A DNA stretch of 64,000 nucleotides, taken from positions 637,410,523-637,474,522 of the forward strand of contig OX422208.1 of assembly GCA_949130495.1 (NCBI GenBank), written 5' to 3'. Source of the DNA: Sambucus nigra (Eukaryota; Streptophyta; Magnoliopsida; Dipsacales; Adoxaceae). Positions within the stretch are counted from its first letter, which is position 1, and every line of letters begins with the position of its first letter. The position numbers and the translations under genes are program-made. Below the pieces are notes generated by a model. It made no database searches. It had not been told where the DNA came from and was given only the letters and a program-made list of their open reading frames with translations. Below are positions 24,157-37,049 of this stretch, in pieces.

Positions 24157-25105
24157 TCACCATAAACGATAATCTCCATCAACCATTAAAATATAAATTA
24201 TAAAATGTAGACTAAACATATATAACTCTTTAAAAATCATAGATAACTCTAAGCATAAGAAAAACACAACTAACACACGATTTATTGTTTTATTATCAAT
24301 CAAAATTCCCTCACAATCTACACGTGCACGTGAATCTTCACTTTCATTAATCAACTCAACATTTGGTAATCCGTTGGTGGCGACATGATTTTTGGCACAT
24401 CCAATAGCGTACTCATCATAATCACACCTATAGTTATAAACTTTTTGTGGAGTCACAAGAATGATTGACCATTTAGGATCGAGTTGGTCTTGAACATAGA
24501 AAACCTATTTAGCTTGAGAAGAAAATATGAAGGGCTCATTCTTATGGACAACTCTATGAAGATCAACAAATTTAATGCCAAGATCATCTACTTTAATACC
24601 ATTACCGTCGTCGGCCTAATCACACTTGAAAACTGGAATTTTGAAAGTGAAATAATCAAGCATCCATATTTCACTGATGACAAAATAAAAACTAAAATTT
24701 GAAACCACGATATGCTTATCCTTTGCACTAGCGACTTTCATTATTGTGGCTATAATGCTGATTCCACTATTTTGGCTAAGTCGTTAAGCATCACATTTTT
24801 TCGTATGGTAACGAAAACCATTAATGATATAACCCTGATATTTTATCACATCTCGATGAGGTCCCCGAGCTATCCAGTTTAATATGTCTGAAACATTATT
24901 ATTGGGGAGATTTAGCTTCTTTTCAACCTAATTTATCTTAAACGTTAGTTACAATTTTAATAGTATATTAAATCGTCACATATTGATATTAATCATACCC
25001 TTTCACGAAGCCAACCAATAATGGTCTTCTTATGCTCATCTTGTAACCATTTTTCATCTTTGAACTTTCGAGAATACTTTTGCCTCAAGCTCTCCATATG
25101 CTCCC
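24157..25105 (-). pseudogene. CACTA-2 transposase, C-terminal part (DUF4216-like)
   Basis: Exon-like blocks on the minus strand: EHMESLRQKYSRKFKDE and KWLQDEHKKTIIGWLRE (about 25010-25100); LNWIARGPHRDVIKYQGYII (near 24830-24890); then a DUF4216-like domain with LDYFTFKIPVFKCDWADD, VDLHRVVHKNEPFIFSSQ and AKQVFYVQDQLDPKWSIIL (about 24440-24670). A Lys/Glu-poor tail follows to about 24157. In CACTA transposases this C-terminal region follows the catalytic core; its exact role is unclear. At least one stop (after KKCDA near 24785) and missing splice continuity suggest loss of function. The parallel piece of CACTA-1 is 10380-10760. Confidence 0.8.
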
Positions 25106-25179
25106 TATAAGGGTGTTAATAGTGAAGAATCTTTTAACCATTAAAACAAAATACAATATAGTACATGATTTGTTACAAA

Positions 25180-25324
25180 ATAAATGAAAAGAGAGATTAC
25201 TCGATCTATGGTTGAACATCATTTGTGTTTTGCAACACATAACGATGTGCTTGATCCCATGACAATTCGTCCACCTCAATTACTTTACCACCCCTTATTT
25301 GTTTGCCATTGCATATCATATCAT

Positions 25325-25375
<51 letters not shown>

Positions 25376-25480
25376 TGTTGTATTTCTACCTAATGAAACC
25401 CCAACGGCATCAAGCCCATGTAAAAATTTCGTACAAAATTCCATTGCTTCTTCGGCTCTGGACGACTTCAATTGTTTACT
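25180..25480 (-). pseudogene. CACTA-2 transposase exon with poly-Asp tract
   Basis: Minus-strand frame reads EFCTKFLHGLDAVGVSLGRN, TT, then about 17 Asp encoded by (GAT)n at 25322-25373, and after a frame change KVIEVDELSWDQAHRYVL. The AHRYVL motif is the usual exon end in TNP2 transposases and matches AHQYVLFDS in CACTA-1. Beside the GAT run, a repeated ATATG word shifts the frame, so microsatellite growth probably broke this exon. Confidence 0.75.
25322..25373. repeat. (ATC)n microsatellite inside transposase exon
   Basis: Trinucleotide run encoding poly-Asp on the minus strand. Poly-His and poly-Ser ORFs on the plus strand are by-products. Confidence 0.95.
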
Positions 25481-25569
25481 TGTCCCTTTAAGAATTTCAT
25501 GTTCCTATAAACATTTTAAATAAAAAAAAAATATTAATAATATTTACTTATAACCTTATAAAGTAAGGA

Positions 25570-25815
25570 CATTTTTTAAGCATGTGCAAACCTTTCAAAT
25601 GCATACATCCAACAAGAAAAAACTGGACCACGTAGTTCAACCTCCCTAACAAGATGTACCATTAGATGCACCAATATATCAAAGAATGCCGGAGGGAAGT
25701 ACTTTTCCAATAAACACAATGTGGTCACAATGTCATCTTTAATACTATTGAACTTCTTCGTATCCACTTCTTTTCCACAAAGAGCATTAAAGAGAAAGCA
25801 CACCCCTATGATTGT
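25570..25815 (-). pseudogene. CACTA-2 transposase, DUF4218-like part, downstream of Tekay-2
   Basis: Minus-strand residues VCFLFNALCGKEVDTKK, DDIVTTLCLLEKYFPPAFFD, VHLMVHLVREVELRGPVF and CWMYAFERF match the DUF4218 domain that follows the TNP2 core in plant CACTA transposases. Its N-terminal side is cut at 25815 by the Tekay-2 LTR; the frame picks up on the other side (minus strand, 36405 upward) with NQFTLPKNVRYAI. CACTA-1 has the equivalent at 9440-9590. Confidence 0.85.
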
Positions 25816-28711
25816 TGTAATACCCTATATATCTGCATATTTAGAATTTAATTAATTGGGTAATTAAATAGGAAAATACGATTATATTTAAATTACGCGA
25901 GTGAAGTATGAGATTTAATGATAATTATGATTATTAAGTGATTAAACAATAATTATAATTAATAAATATTAATCGAGAGATAGACACTGATTAATATTAT
26001 GATTCAAATTTACTAAGTGTGAATAGTAAATATTGATAGTTAATTTGTACGACATAACAAGTGATATGGACGTAATTGATTATACCTCAACCGGGTGTCG
26101 TATGTAGACAAAATTGAGGATGAGATAGGAAATTATTTTTAAGTGACTCAAATGATAATTCAAAGGTCATAGATGATTCCGAAAGGGTCGAATTAGTCAA
26201 AATATTATACCCGGTACTAGTCGGGTATCAGGGCATTTTTAGGCTAAATCGGGACCATACGGGGGCATTTTAGTCATTTGACATTTAGGGGTGAGTAGAC
26301 ATACGAAATTACAAATTCTAAATCAGATTATAAGAGTTGGAGGCTAGGTTTAGAGGAGAGAAAAAACTCACAAAAAATATTGGAAATAGAGAGAGATAAA
26401 TTGTGAAGCCTAATAGAGAGATTAAGAGAAGATTGGAGTGGGTTCTTCCACCACAAGCACCTTGGGAATAAAGAAAGGAGAAGAAGAACATTACCCCTCC
26501 AACAATCACAAAATCAGACCCTACTGTAATTAAGGCAAGTGGTTATTAGAAAATTAAATTGAGTTATAATATCCATGTGTAGGATTTATGAATAATATGA
26601 TTTGATGAATATTCTTGGAGAAAAAGAATTGAATAAAATGCATGTTGGTTAGGGATTTTCATGTAGAGGATTTAAAATCATAGAAGACTTGATAATTAAA
26701 ATGGATTAAATCGGGATTTATGTTTAAAAGTATGGTTAAAGTATGGGAAGAACATATTAAATTAGGGTTCTTGAATAATTAGAGAATTTGAATTATTCTG
26801 GGTTGAATATGTGAAGATTCGTAATGTTTAAATCGTTGGAGATCATCCTAGTATACATAAGAATGATTAGGGACCTTTAGTTTCAAATATGGTATATTAT
26901 CATGGGAGTTGGAAAATTAAAAATGGTGAAAATGTATGAAGAAGAAGATGAACTGCGTCTGTCACTACTTGATCGATTGATCGACTATGAATGTCGACAT
27001 CGATCGATGGAGTTGATCGATCAATGTTCATGGTCGATCGATCGACCCTCTCTGATTTTGGGTTCTTTTGTTGGTTGAGTTCTAAGCGATTGTTAATGCT
27101 TGGGAGGAACCATAGAGATAATATTATAACTATGTAGGGACTTAGTGAAGACCAGTAGGTTTTTATTGGGGGGTCCGTCATAATCACGGGTGTAAGATTT
27201 GGAGAGATGGACCAACGAAGATAAACCGGTTGAGTCGTGTATCGGGGATTACGAATTTGAGTTACGAGGGAAGCTAACGTAAATCCAAATTAATATCAGT
27301 AGGTTAGAGATAGTTTATCTACTGAAATGAATGGAGGGGTAACTAAGTCCCTTAGAGTTGCGTGAATACTCAATTATAGTGCGATAGTGAGATAAATCGT
27401 AAAGTAATAAGTACGGTGAATATTAAAGAGAACATATTACGTACGAGCACTATTATTAGGTTGCGTGTATACCTATTAAATTATATATATACTTAGGTGA
27501 AGAGAATACCTAAAGAATTTATATGCCTATATTAGGGTCGATGTAGGATTACAAACTAATATATGGTAATAGTAAATTTGGGGTTGTGATGAAAGAGTTT
27601 CGAACTAGTAAATGTATAAAAAATTATTATTAGGGTGGAAGTGATTTTCCAAACCAATACATGAAATAAACTTGGGGTCGAGATGACATTTTGAATCAAT
27701 CCCTTTACTTGGTGTCAATGGACCATTCCAAACTAAGAGTCCTTGATGCGTGTTAAATGAATTTATAATTATATATTATGTGTGAAATGTATATTGTATA
27801 GATAATATACTTATACGAGTTAGCAGATAATGATATGCCGTGAATAAATCTAAAAGCAAATTGAGTAGGGAAACTTAATTATAAAAAGGTTAAAGATAAA
27901 GAGGCGTGAGAAGTTATGTAATTATATAAAATTATGAGATATGGTTACTATTACATAATATATGGGCGGTATGTGAACTTAGTCATGTAGGTAAGTTTAG
28001 TTGAATACTATAGTCCAATTAGCTTGGCTAGTACAACTAGGTGGGCTAAGTACGGGACATTAGGCGTGCACTATAGATGAAGGGTGAGGTAACTCAAGAG
28101 ACTGTATGAAAGTGTTAACATGTGTAATCAATGACTCATTTTACTAAGATAATCACTTGCTAAATATTTTCAAAATGTTTTGAGTACTAACTCTTGCTAT
28201 CAAAATATTTTCAAAACCTTTTTAGGTGTCTAGCCACAAGGACGCCAGACTTGAGTATTTAGTCAAGGGACTCGTAGCTGCATCATTATGGAGGCTGAAA
28301 GGACTTTGCATAGATGATTCATTCATTCAGATCTAGTGTATGATCTCATTTTAGTACTCTCTATTAGGATATGTTGTCCATTGTTCTTATTTCAGATACT
28401 AGGTTTTTGATTATGTTGGTTTTATTTAGCGGTTTTGGATTTTAACCGATTGTTGACTCTGCTAGACTTTATTCTTTACATATTATGAGATGTTTTGAAT
28501 TATAGAATATTGTGAATGTTTAATTATTATTTCTTCATGAGTTATTTTCTCGGGTTAATGAAAGATAAAATTTGGCATCGGTCTAATTTTGCTCAGGTGA
28601 TTAGTAATTAAAAAGTTTTCGACAGTGATGCTAAGAAGGAACCAACTAAGAAACCTATTTTAATTTAATTTAGGAATGATCACCCGGGATTCAATTAGTC
28701 AGGGTGTCATA
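25816..28711 (+). repeat. Tekay-2 5' LTR (2896 bp)
   Basis: Starts TGTAATACCC and ends GGGTGTCATA (terminal C changed to T compared with TGTCACA of the 3' copy). Contains GATCGATC palindromes at 26971-27046 and the TTTTTAGGTGTC block at about 28222. Confidence 0.92.
26971..27046. repeat. GATCGATC palindrome cluster, Tekay-2 5' LTR
   Basis: Four blocks of TGATCGAT/TCGATCGATCGA in 76 bp, about 1.15 kb into the LTR. The 3' LTR has the matching cluster at 34656-34725. Confidence 0.85.
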
Positions 28712-28713
28712 GA

Positions 28714-28725
28714 TGGTATCAGAGC
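28714..28725 (+). other. Primer binding site (initiator tRNA-Met)
   Basis: TGGTATCAGAGC, 2 bp after the 5' LTR, complementary to the 3' end of plant initiator tRNA-Met. Confidence 0.92.
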
Positions 28726-28902
28726 ATCATGTTCTAGTGTCCATAGGATCTGAGGGGACTACTATGATTTCATCATTTTGTCCTTTTGATATAGAGCCCT
28801 ATTTTAGGAGTGTTGTTTTTGTCTTTGAGTGCTTAAGATATCGTATGTTTGCTATTAAATTTTGTACAAACTGTGTACTTATCCAATTCGATCTATTTTT
28901 AG

Positions 28903-29943
28903 ATACCACCAAGGAGACATCGAGTGAAGAGGGCTGAGGCTAGGGATGAGGTGAGGAAGGCCCATTAGGAGCCATAGATACCGCCCTCACCACCCCCACT
29001 CGAGATGATTTCTACTACTCAGGTGGCAGTGATAGTGGCCCAGGCTGGTGAGACAAGTATGATGGCCATGGTAGCCCATTTTCCTCAGCCCCAGTCACAG
29101 CCTCCAGTGGCACCAGTAGTTCAACCCTCGGTAGGGCCACCTTCTTGGCAAAGAGTCAGGGAGACCTTTCAGAAGGGCCATCCACCCGAGTTTCAAGGCA
29201 ATATGAATGTGGTGGAGGCTTGAGACTGGAAGAAGAACATTTAGTGTCATCTGTGCATGCTTGAGTGTACCGAGGCACAAAAGAAGATGCTTGGTACTTT
29301 CCGTCTGGCGGGAGCAAATTTACATTGGTGGGAGTCAGTTACCACCGCAGAGGAGAAGGACTTAATGATGATTTCTATGTTCTTGGTGTGGTTTGACCGC
29401 AAGTACGTCCTGCCTCCAATAGAGTCATAGATGAGGAAGAAATTTAATGAGTTGGTTCAGGGTGATCGCTCAGTAGATGACTATAAGGAGCAGTTCACTC
29501 GTCTGTCTAACTTTATGCCAGACGAGGTGAGCAACGAGGAGCAAAAGAAGTCAAATTTCATGAATGTCTTGGCTTGGAGGATCAGGCAACATTTGATCGG
29601 TAACCCTGCATCGATGACATATACAGATGTTTTCAACGCCGCACTAGTGCACTGTCAGGTTCATCACTTCCATGCGAAGGGAAGCAAGAGAGGTGAGCCT
29701 AGCCATCCGGTCAAGTCAAATTGGGGTAGTGATAACAGTACACCGCAGTAGTAGAAAATGGGTCAACAAGATCAGGATTCCTGACAGGGGAACTCTGCCA
29801 AGAGATTTAGGTATGAGAGACATCGATCTGATAGACAGGGACAACAGGATCCCCAACAGTAGGTTACTTAGGGCCGTTAGGGCCAAGGAAACCAAGGGGG
29901 AGGCCAACAGGGCCGAGGCCGTCAGGAAAGACTGACTGCTCAT
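28903..29943 (+). pseudogene. Tekay-2 gag, decayed
   Basis: Aligns by eye with the gag of the better copy at 56528. The expected start codon is ATA at 28903 rather than ATG. Visible: a Pro-rich N-terminus, MISTTQVAVIVAQAGE (29006 on), SWQRVRETFQKGHPPEFQG, then the retrotransposon gag core with TFRLAGANLHWWESV, VQGDRSVDDYKEQFTRLSNF and WRIRQHLIGNP (to about 29610). In-frame stops include those near 28967, 28976, 29221 and 29428, and the basic C-terminal part is out of frame. A ragged zinc-knuckle-like segment (near 30040) is not intact. It cannot make particles. Confidence 0.88.
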
Positions 29944-30149
29944 GCAAATCTAGTGGCAATAAAAGAATATGTCTCACCCGTGTTAAACAAAATACTACCC
30001 TTATGCCCATGGATAGGAAATGTACCCATGACTATCGGCGATGCCTGAGGTGCTGGATGTATAGGCATGTCCCAGATATTGTACACATGTTTATAGTGCA
30101 TTTGGCCAGGTTACTGATATGGGGCCTGTGCTGGTGCTGGGGCTAACGA

Positions 30150-33100
30150 AGCCTATTGTGCCCTGTGTCCCTCTGGACAAGTCCTACTCTTGTGACCCTA
30201 CTGGCCACATGTGAAGCACTGCCCCTAGAACTATCTTTACCCTTGGGCCTGCTAGCCCTAACGTTGGACATTATGATCGAGAGATTGAGTTTAGCAACGA
30301 ACCTTATAGTTTTAGATATAAAGGGTTATGATGTCATCCTATGCATGGATTGGTTGGCGGGTTATAGGGCGATGGTTGATTGCTATGTGAGGACAATCAT
30401 GTTTGCCATTCCGGGACAGGACATGTTCCTAGTAGTCTCGAGGGAGGATCGCATACTCATTTATATTACACTGAGGAAGAGACCTCACAAGAGGTGTTTG
30501 TTTATCTAGACTCAATCCCAGTCATGAGGGATTTCGAGGACGTCTTTCAGGAGATACTAGGGTTACCACCTAGCAGGGAGATTAAGTTCGTTATCGAATT
30601 AAAATCGGGGATGAGACCGATTGCCATAGAATCGTATTATATGGCTCCTTCGGAGATGAGAGAGTTGAGAGAGAAGATTCAGTAGCTCTTGGGACGGGGT
30701 TTCATTAAGCGGAGTACATCGTCGTGGGGTACGACGGTGTTATTTATGAAAAAAAGGGATGGTTCGATTCGTTTGTATGTAGACTACAGGGAGATGAATA
30801 AGGTAACGATACGTAATAAGTATCCATTACCTAGGATTAACGACTGTTTGATCAGTTGAGAGGGGCTATGTACTTCTCAAAGATCGATTTGAGGTCAGGT
30901 TATCATCAGTTACGCATTCGAGATGAGTATGTACCTATGATCGCTTTCTTGTCATGGTACGGGTCATACGATTTCAGAGTGATGTTATTAGGTCTCATTA
31001 ATGCGCCTACGGTGTTTATGGATCTCATGAACAGGGTATTCAGGGAGTTTTTGGACCAGTCCTGATTGTATTCATTAACGACATTATAGTTTGCTCTTGC
31101 ATGGAGGAGGAGCAAACCGAACACTTACGTATGGTTATTCATTCGTTACGGGACCATAAGATGTACACCAAATTTGGGAAGTGTGGATTTTGGCTTTAGT
31201 AGGTTTATTTTGTTGTCCACATTATGTACGACAGAGGCATTATTATCGATCCGAGTAAGATACCAACGTTGAGGGAGTGGGGACAGCCCACGACACCGAC
31301 CGAGGTTTGGAACTTTTTGGGGTTGGCCGGTTACTATCCTCGCTTCATCAAGGGGTTCTCAACGATTGCTGGTGTTTTGACGAACTTGCTCATAAGGGAG
31401 TACCATTCATGTCGAGCGACTACTGTCAGTTTAGCGTTTGATGAGGTAAAGGAAAAGTTAACATCAGCACCCATACTTGCATTGCCTAGGAGTGGATTGG
31501 AGTACCGGGTCTATACTGACGCATCCTTCTAGGGACTTGGGGGTGTGTTACAGTAGGAGGAGAGGTCTATAACTTATGCATCTCGAAAGCTAAATCCACA
31601 TGAGAAGAATTACCCCACCCACGACCTCGAGTTAGAAACGGTCATTTTTACTTTGAGGATATGGAGACATTATCTTCTGGAGAGCAGTTTACACTTTTCA
31701 CGGATCATAAGTCACTTCAGTATCTCTTCACGCAGAAGGATCTGAATATGAGATAGAGGTAGTGGCTCAAATTCATGAAAGATTGCCAGTTAGATATATA
31801 ATATCATCCTGGTAAGGTTAATATGGTGGCAGACGCATTGAGTCGAATACCTACAGGAGAGTTATCAGAGGTTGAGAAAGCGAAGTGGAGCGAGCTTTGA
31901 CATGAGGATGAGGTAGCCAGAGCATACATGGTAGTTTTATCAATCACTCTCCAGAGTGTTATGCGAGTGGTGAGGACACAGTAAGAGGCCCCATTTTATC
32001 AAGACAAAGTACGATAGTTACTAGCCGAGAGGGCAGAGTCCTACTCCATCAGCTTAGAGGGAGGACTATGGTTTAATAGGAGATTGGTTGTACCCGAGGA
32101 TGAAGGTTTGAGGCATACAGTCATGATGGAGTCTCACGGGTCGAGGTTTGTGTTACATCCCAGCGGGGATAAGTTGTACCAGGATATGCAGCGACAGTAT
32201 TGGTGGTCGGGTATGAAGCGAGATATAGAAGAGTTTGTCTCAAAGTGTGTTACATGTCAGCTTATGAAAGTTTCCCATCAGAGACCTTTAGGGATGCTAC
32301 AACCACTGGATATTCTCGTGTGGAAATGGGAGAGAATTTTGATGGACTTTATTACTAGGCTACCAACACCACAGAGGGGTCACGATTCCATATGGGTGAT
32401 AGTGGATCGGTTATATGATGCAATATGCGCATCTATTCATGTTGTAGATCGTTAAACTGCACGGGGTTCCTATTAATATTGTGTCTGACAGAGATAAAAT
32501 ATTTATGTTGCATTTCTGGCAGAGTTTTTAGGAGGCCATGGGCATAGACTTACGTTTGAGTACGAAATATCACCCATAGATAGACGGGCGGGCTGAGAGG
32601 GTAAATCAGATGCTTGAGGATATGTTGAGGTCATGTATCCTAGGTTTCAATGGAGGACAGGAGAGATATCTTCCATTGATAGAGTTTGTGTATAAAAATC
32701 TTAGCAATTCACTATCGGTATGTTTCATTCAAGGCACTTTATGGGAGACCTTGTCGTTCTCCTACCTACTGGTTAGAGGTGGGGGATAATAAGCCATTGG
32801 GTTCGGAGATGATACATGATACTTCTGCCAAAATAGAGTTAATTCGAGGACGTATTCGAATAGCTCAGGATAGGCAGAAGAGTTATGATGACGCCGGTAG
32901 GAGACACGTGGAGCTAGAGTTGGGCGACCAGATGTTGATTTGGGTATCTCCTATGAAGGGGACTATTAGGTTTGGTAAGAAAGGGAAGTTATTGCCAAGA
33001 TATGTGTGACCGTTCCCTATTATTGAGAGGGTGGGATCGGTAGCATACAAATTGGGACTCCTAGAGCATCTTCAGTGGATACACGACGTGTTCCATGTGG

Positions 33101-33357
33101 CATCGCTGAAGAAATACAGGAGGAGCAAGAGAGGCTTCTGGCATAATCCACTAGAGGAGATTGATTTGTAGCCAATTATTTTCGTATAAAGAGAGACCCA
33201 TGGCTATTCTGGATCATAGTGAGCGTAAACTACGATCCAAGGTGGTGCCATTAGTGCGAGTACAGTGGGGACATCACAATGTTGAGGAGTCAATATGGGA
33301 GCGGGAGGAGGATATACGAGAGAAGTATCAAGAGTTATCCACCGCAGGTATGTCCTA
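30150..33357 (+). pseudogene. Tekay-2 pol (protease, RT, RNase H, integrase, chromodomain), decayed
   Basis: Domains in order over several frames: region after the protease (VLDIKGYDVILCMDWLAGY, about 30310-30366); linker and RT start (EDVFQEILGLPPS, 30536 on); RT palm ([17 protein letters not shown], 30880-30930; [16 protein letters not shown]); the FIDD catalytic box reads as FIND at about 31071-31082; RNase H (YRVYTDASF, 31501-31527); integrase (SHGSRFVLHPSGDK, MDFITRLP, to 33150); and chromodomain (VPLVRVQWGHHNVEESIWER, about 33240-33300), ending near 33357. Stops and frame changes occur throughout, and the integrase core is shortened near 32410. Unlike the younger Tekay copy, the protease-RT linker is present here. 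Confidence 0.9.
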
Positions 33358-33381
33358 ATTTGGAGGACGGATTTCTATTGT

Positions 33382-33393
33382 AAGGGGAAAGTA
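33382..33393 (+). other. Polypurine tract of Tekay-2
   Basis: AAGGGGAAAGTA directly before the 3' LTR start TGTAATACC. Confidence 0.85.
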
Positions 33394-33948
33394 TGTAATA
33401 CCTCGTATTTCTGCATATTTAGAATTTAATTGATTGAGTAATTAAATACGAAACCATGATTATATGTAAATTACACGAGTGAAGTAATTTAATGCGATTT
33501 AATGTTAATTATGATTATTAAGTGATTAAATAATAAATGTAATTATTAAATATTAATCGAGAGATAGACATTGATTAATATTATGATTCAAATTTAGTAA
33601 GTGTGGATAGTAAATATTGATAGTTTATTTTTACGACATAACTAGTGATATGGACGTACTTTATTATATCTCAACCGGGTGTCTCATGTAGAGTAAATTG
33701 AGGATGAGATAGGAAATTATTTTTAAGTGACTCCAATGATAATTTAGAGGTCAGAGATGATTTCGAAAGACCGAATTAGTCAAAATAGTATACCAGGGGG
33801 TACTAGTCAGGTACCGGGGCATTTTTAGGCTAAATCGGGACCATGACATTTGGGGGTGAGTAGACCTACGAAATTACAAATTCTAAATCAGATTATAAGA
33901 GTTGGAGGCTAGGGTTAGAGGATAGAAAAAACTCATAAAAACCATTAG

Positions 33949-34077
<129 letters not shown>

Positions 34078-34655
34078 TATTATGAAGCCTAAGAGAGAGG
34101 TTTAAAGAAGATTGGAATGTGTTCTTCCACCACAAGCACCTTGGGAATAAAGAAAGGATAAGAAGAACATCAACCCTCCAACAATCATGAAATCGGAACC
34201 CCCCGTAATCAAGGAAATTGGTTATTAGCAAATTAAATTGAGTTATAACATCCATGTGTAGGATTTATGAAAATTATGATTTGATGAATATTCTTGTAGA
34301 AAAAGAATTGAATAAAATGCACGTTGGTTAAGGATTTGCATGTAGAATGATATAGACCTGCAGAGGATTTGATCTCATAGAGACTTGATCATTAAAACGG
34401 ATTAAATCTGGATTTATGACTGAAATTATGGGAAGAACATATTAAATTAGGGTTCTTGAATAATTAGAGAATTTGAATTATTGTGGGCTGAATATGTGAA
34501 GATTTGTAATGTTTAAATCGTTAAAAATTGTCCTAGTATACGTAAGAATGCATAGGGACCTTCAGTTACAAGTCTGGTATATTATCATGGGAGTAGGAAA
34601 GTTAAAAATGGTGAAAACGCATGATGAAGAAGAGGAATTACGTCTGTCACTACTT

Positions 34656-34725
34656 GATCGATCGACTATGAATGTCGATCGATCGATGGAGTCGATCGAT
34701 CGATGCTCATGGTCGATCGATCGAC
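34656..34725. repeat. GATCGATC palindrome cluster, Tekay-2 3' LTR
   Basis: Matching cluster to 26971-27046, here with more regular TCGATCGATCGA blocks. Confidence 0.85.
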
Positions 34726-36404
34726 CCTGTCTGATTTTGGGTTATTTTGTTGGTTGAGTTCTAAGCGATTTCCAATGCTTGACAAGAACCTTAGAGATAA
34801 TATTATACCTATGTAGGGAGTTAGTGAAGACCAGTAGGTATTTAGTGGGGGGTTCGTCATAATCACGGGTGTAATATTTGGAGAGATGGACTGACGAAGA
34901 TAAATATGTTGAGTCGTGTATCAGGGATTACTAATTTGAGTTACGAGGGAAGCTAACATCAATCCAAATTAATATCAGTAGGTTAGAGATAATTTATCTA
35001 CTGAAATGAATGGAGGGGTAACTAGGGCCCTTAGAGTTGTTTGAATACTCAATTAAAGTGCGACAGTGAGATAAATCGTAAAGTAATAAGTATGGTGAAT
35101 ATTAAAGAGAAAATTTTATGTACGAGCACTATTATTAGGTTGTGTGTATGCCTATTGAATTATATAGATACTTAGGTGGAAAGAATACCTATAGTATGTA
35201 TTTTCCTATACTAGGGTCGAGGTAGGATTACGAACTAATATGGTAATTGTAAATTTGGGGTCGTGATGAAAGATTTTCGAACCAATAAATGTATAAAATT
35301 TCATTAGTGGGTCGAAGTGATTTTACAAACCAATACATGAAATAAAATTGGGGTCGAGGTGACATTCCGAGCTAATCCTTTTACTTGGTGTCAATGGACC
35401 ATTCCGAACCAAGAGTCCTTTATGTGTGTTATGAGGACATATTATTGATGAATGAATTTATAAGTATATATTGTATGTGAAATGTATACTGTATAGATAA
35501 TCTACTTGTACGAGTTAGTAGGTAATGAGATGACATGAATAAATCTAAAAGAAAATTAAGTATGGAAACTTAATTATAAAAAGTTTAAAGATAACAAGGT
35601 GTGAAAAGTTATCTAAGTATATAAAATTATGAGATATTGTTACTATTACATACTATATGGACGATATGGGAACTTAGTCGCGTAGGTAAGTTCAGTTGAA
35701 TACTACAGTCCAATTAGCTTGGATAGTACAGCTAGGTGGGCTAAGTATGGGACGTTAGGCGTGCGCTATAGATGGGGGTGAGGTAACTGAAGTGAAAGTA
35801 CGCAAATCTTAACATGTGTAATCAATAACTCATCTTACTGTGATAATCACTTGCTAAATATTTTCAAAATGTTTTGAGTACTAACTCATGCTATCAAAAT
35901 ATTTTCGAAACCCTTTTAGGTGTCCAGCCACAGGGACGCCAAACTTGAGGATTCAGTCCAGGGACTCGTAGCTGCAGCATTATGGAGGCTGGAAGGAGTT
36001 TGCATAGAGTTTCATTCATTCAGATCTAGTGTAGGATCTCATTTTAGTACTCTCTATTAGGACATGTTATCCACTGTCCTTATTTCAGATACTGAGTTTT
36101 GGATTATGTTGCTTTTATTTAATATTTTTTTATTTTAGCCGATTGTTGACTGAGAAAGACTTTATTCTTTACATATTGTGAGATGGTTTGGATTATAGCA
36201 TATTGTGAATTTTTAATTATTATTTCTTCATGAGTAATTTTCTCGGGTTAATGAAAGATAAAACTTGGCACCGATCTAATTTCACTTAGATGATTGGTAA
36301 TAAAAAAGTTTTCGACAGTGACGCTAAGAATAAACCAACTAAGAAACTTGTTTTAATTTAATTTAGGAATGATCACCCGGGATTTAATTAGGCAGGGTGT
36401 CACA

Positions 36405-37049
36405 ATTGCATATCTAACATTCTTTGGTAACGTGAATTGATTGGCCACCGGAAGTATCTATCCCATGAGTATATGACAATCACGGGACTTGAGACCAAAC
36501 AATTTTAACTCTTCCATCGAAATAAGTTTACTAAAATTTGATGAGTATTAGTTAGGAACTTTAAGTCGAAGAAACATCTCTCATACCCTTTTCTTCTCCT
36601 CTCTAGAAAATGTATAACATGAAGGTGGTAAATATGTCCATTTTTCCTTATCATGCGGTGTCAACTTCCCTATTAAACCTAATTTTATAAGATCAAGACG
36701 ACTCTTGATTCCATCTTTTGTCTTACCAGGAATATTGAGTAGCGTCCCTATTATGTTGTCACCAACATTCTTCTCAATATGCATAACATCCAAATTGTGT
36801 CGAACAAGCAAATATGTCCAATACACCACCCTAAAGAATATTGATTTTTTCTCCAAACATTTGGAGTTATTAGTCTCATTCGTATTCTCCTCAGCACGTT
36901 GCCTCTTTTGTTTCAATTTATCCTTTCCTTTTTCTATTTGAGCTTCAAAAGGACCCATCTTTTTTCCTAACATGCATTAATATTTTCAACCTTCTCTTGT
37001 ATTTGCTCTCCGTTCAATGGATTAGGTTGTTCACGAAACTCTTTCTTAC
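36405..37049 (-). pseudogene. CACTA-2 transposase core, part between two insertions
   Basis: Minus-strand segment flanked by the Tat element (right) and Tekay-2 (left). It reads KEFREQPNPLNGEQIQEKVE, a frame break near the TAG at about 36972, then YWTYLLVRHNLDVMHIEKNV and GDNIIGTLLNIPGKTKDGIK (the TNP2 core motif also seen in CACTA-1 at 8972), KWTYLPPSCYTFSREEKKRV, a stop, and SMEELKLFGLKSRDCHILMG leading into the DUF4218-like part across the Tekay-2 insertion. Stops near 36579, 36552 and 36461 show inactivity. Order and spacing fit one ancestral transposase gene. Confidence 0.87.

Noticed and set aside
25299..25523. Poly-His and poly-Ser ORFs on the plus strand
   Set aside because: Other-frame readings of the (ATC)n run whose meaningful reading is poly-Asp in the minus-strand transposase exon.
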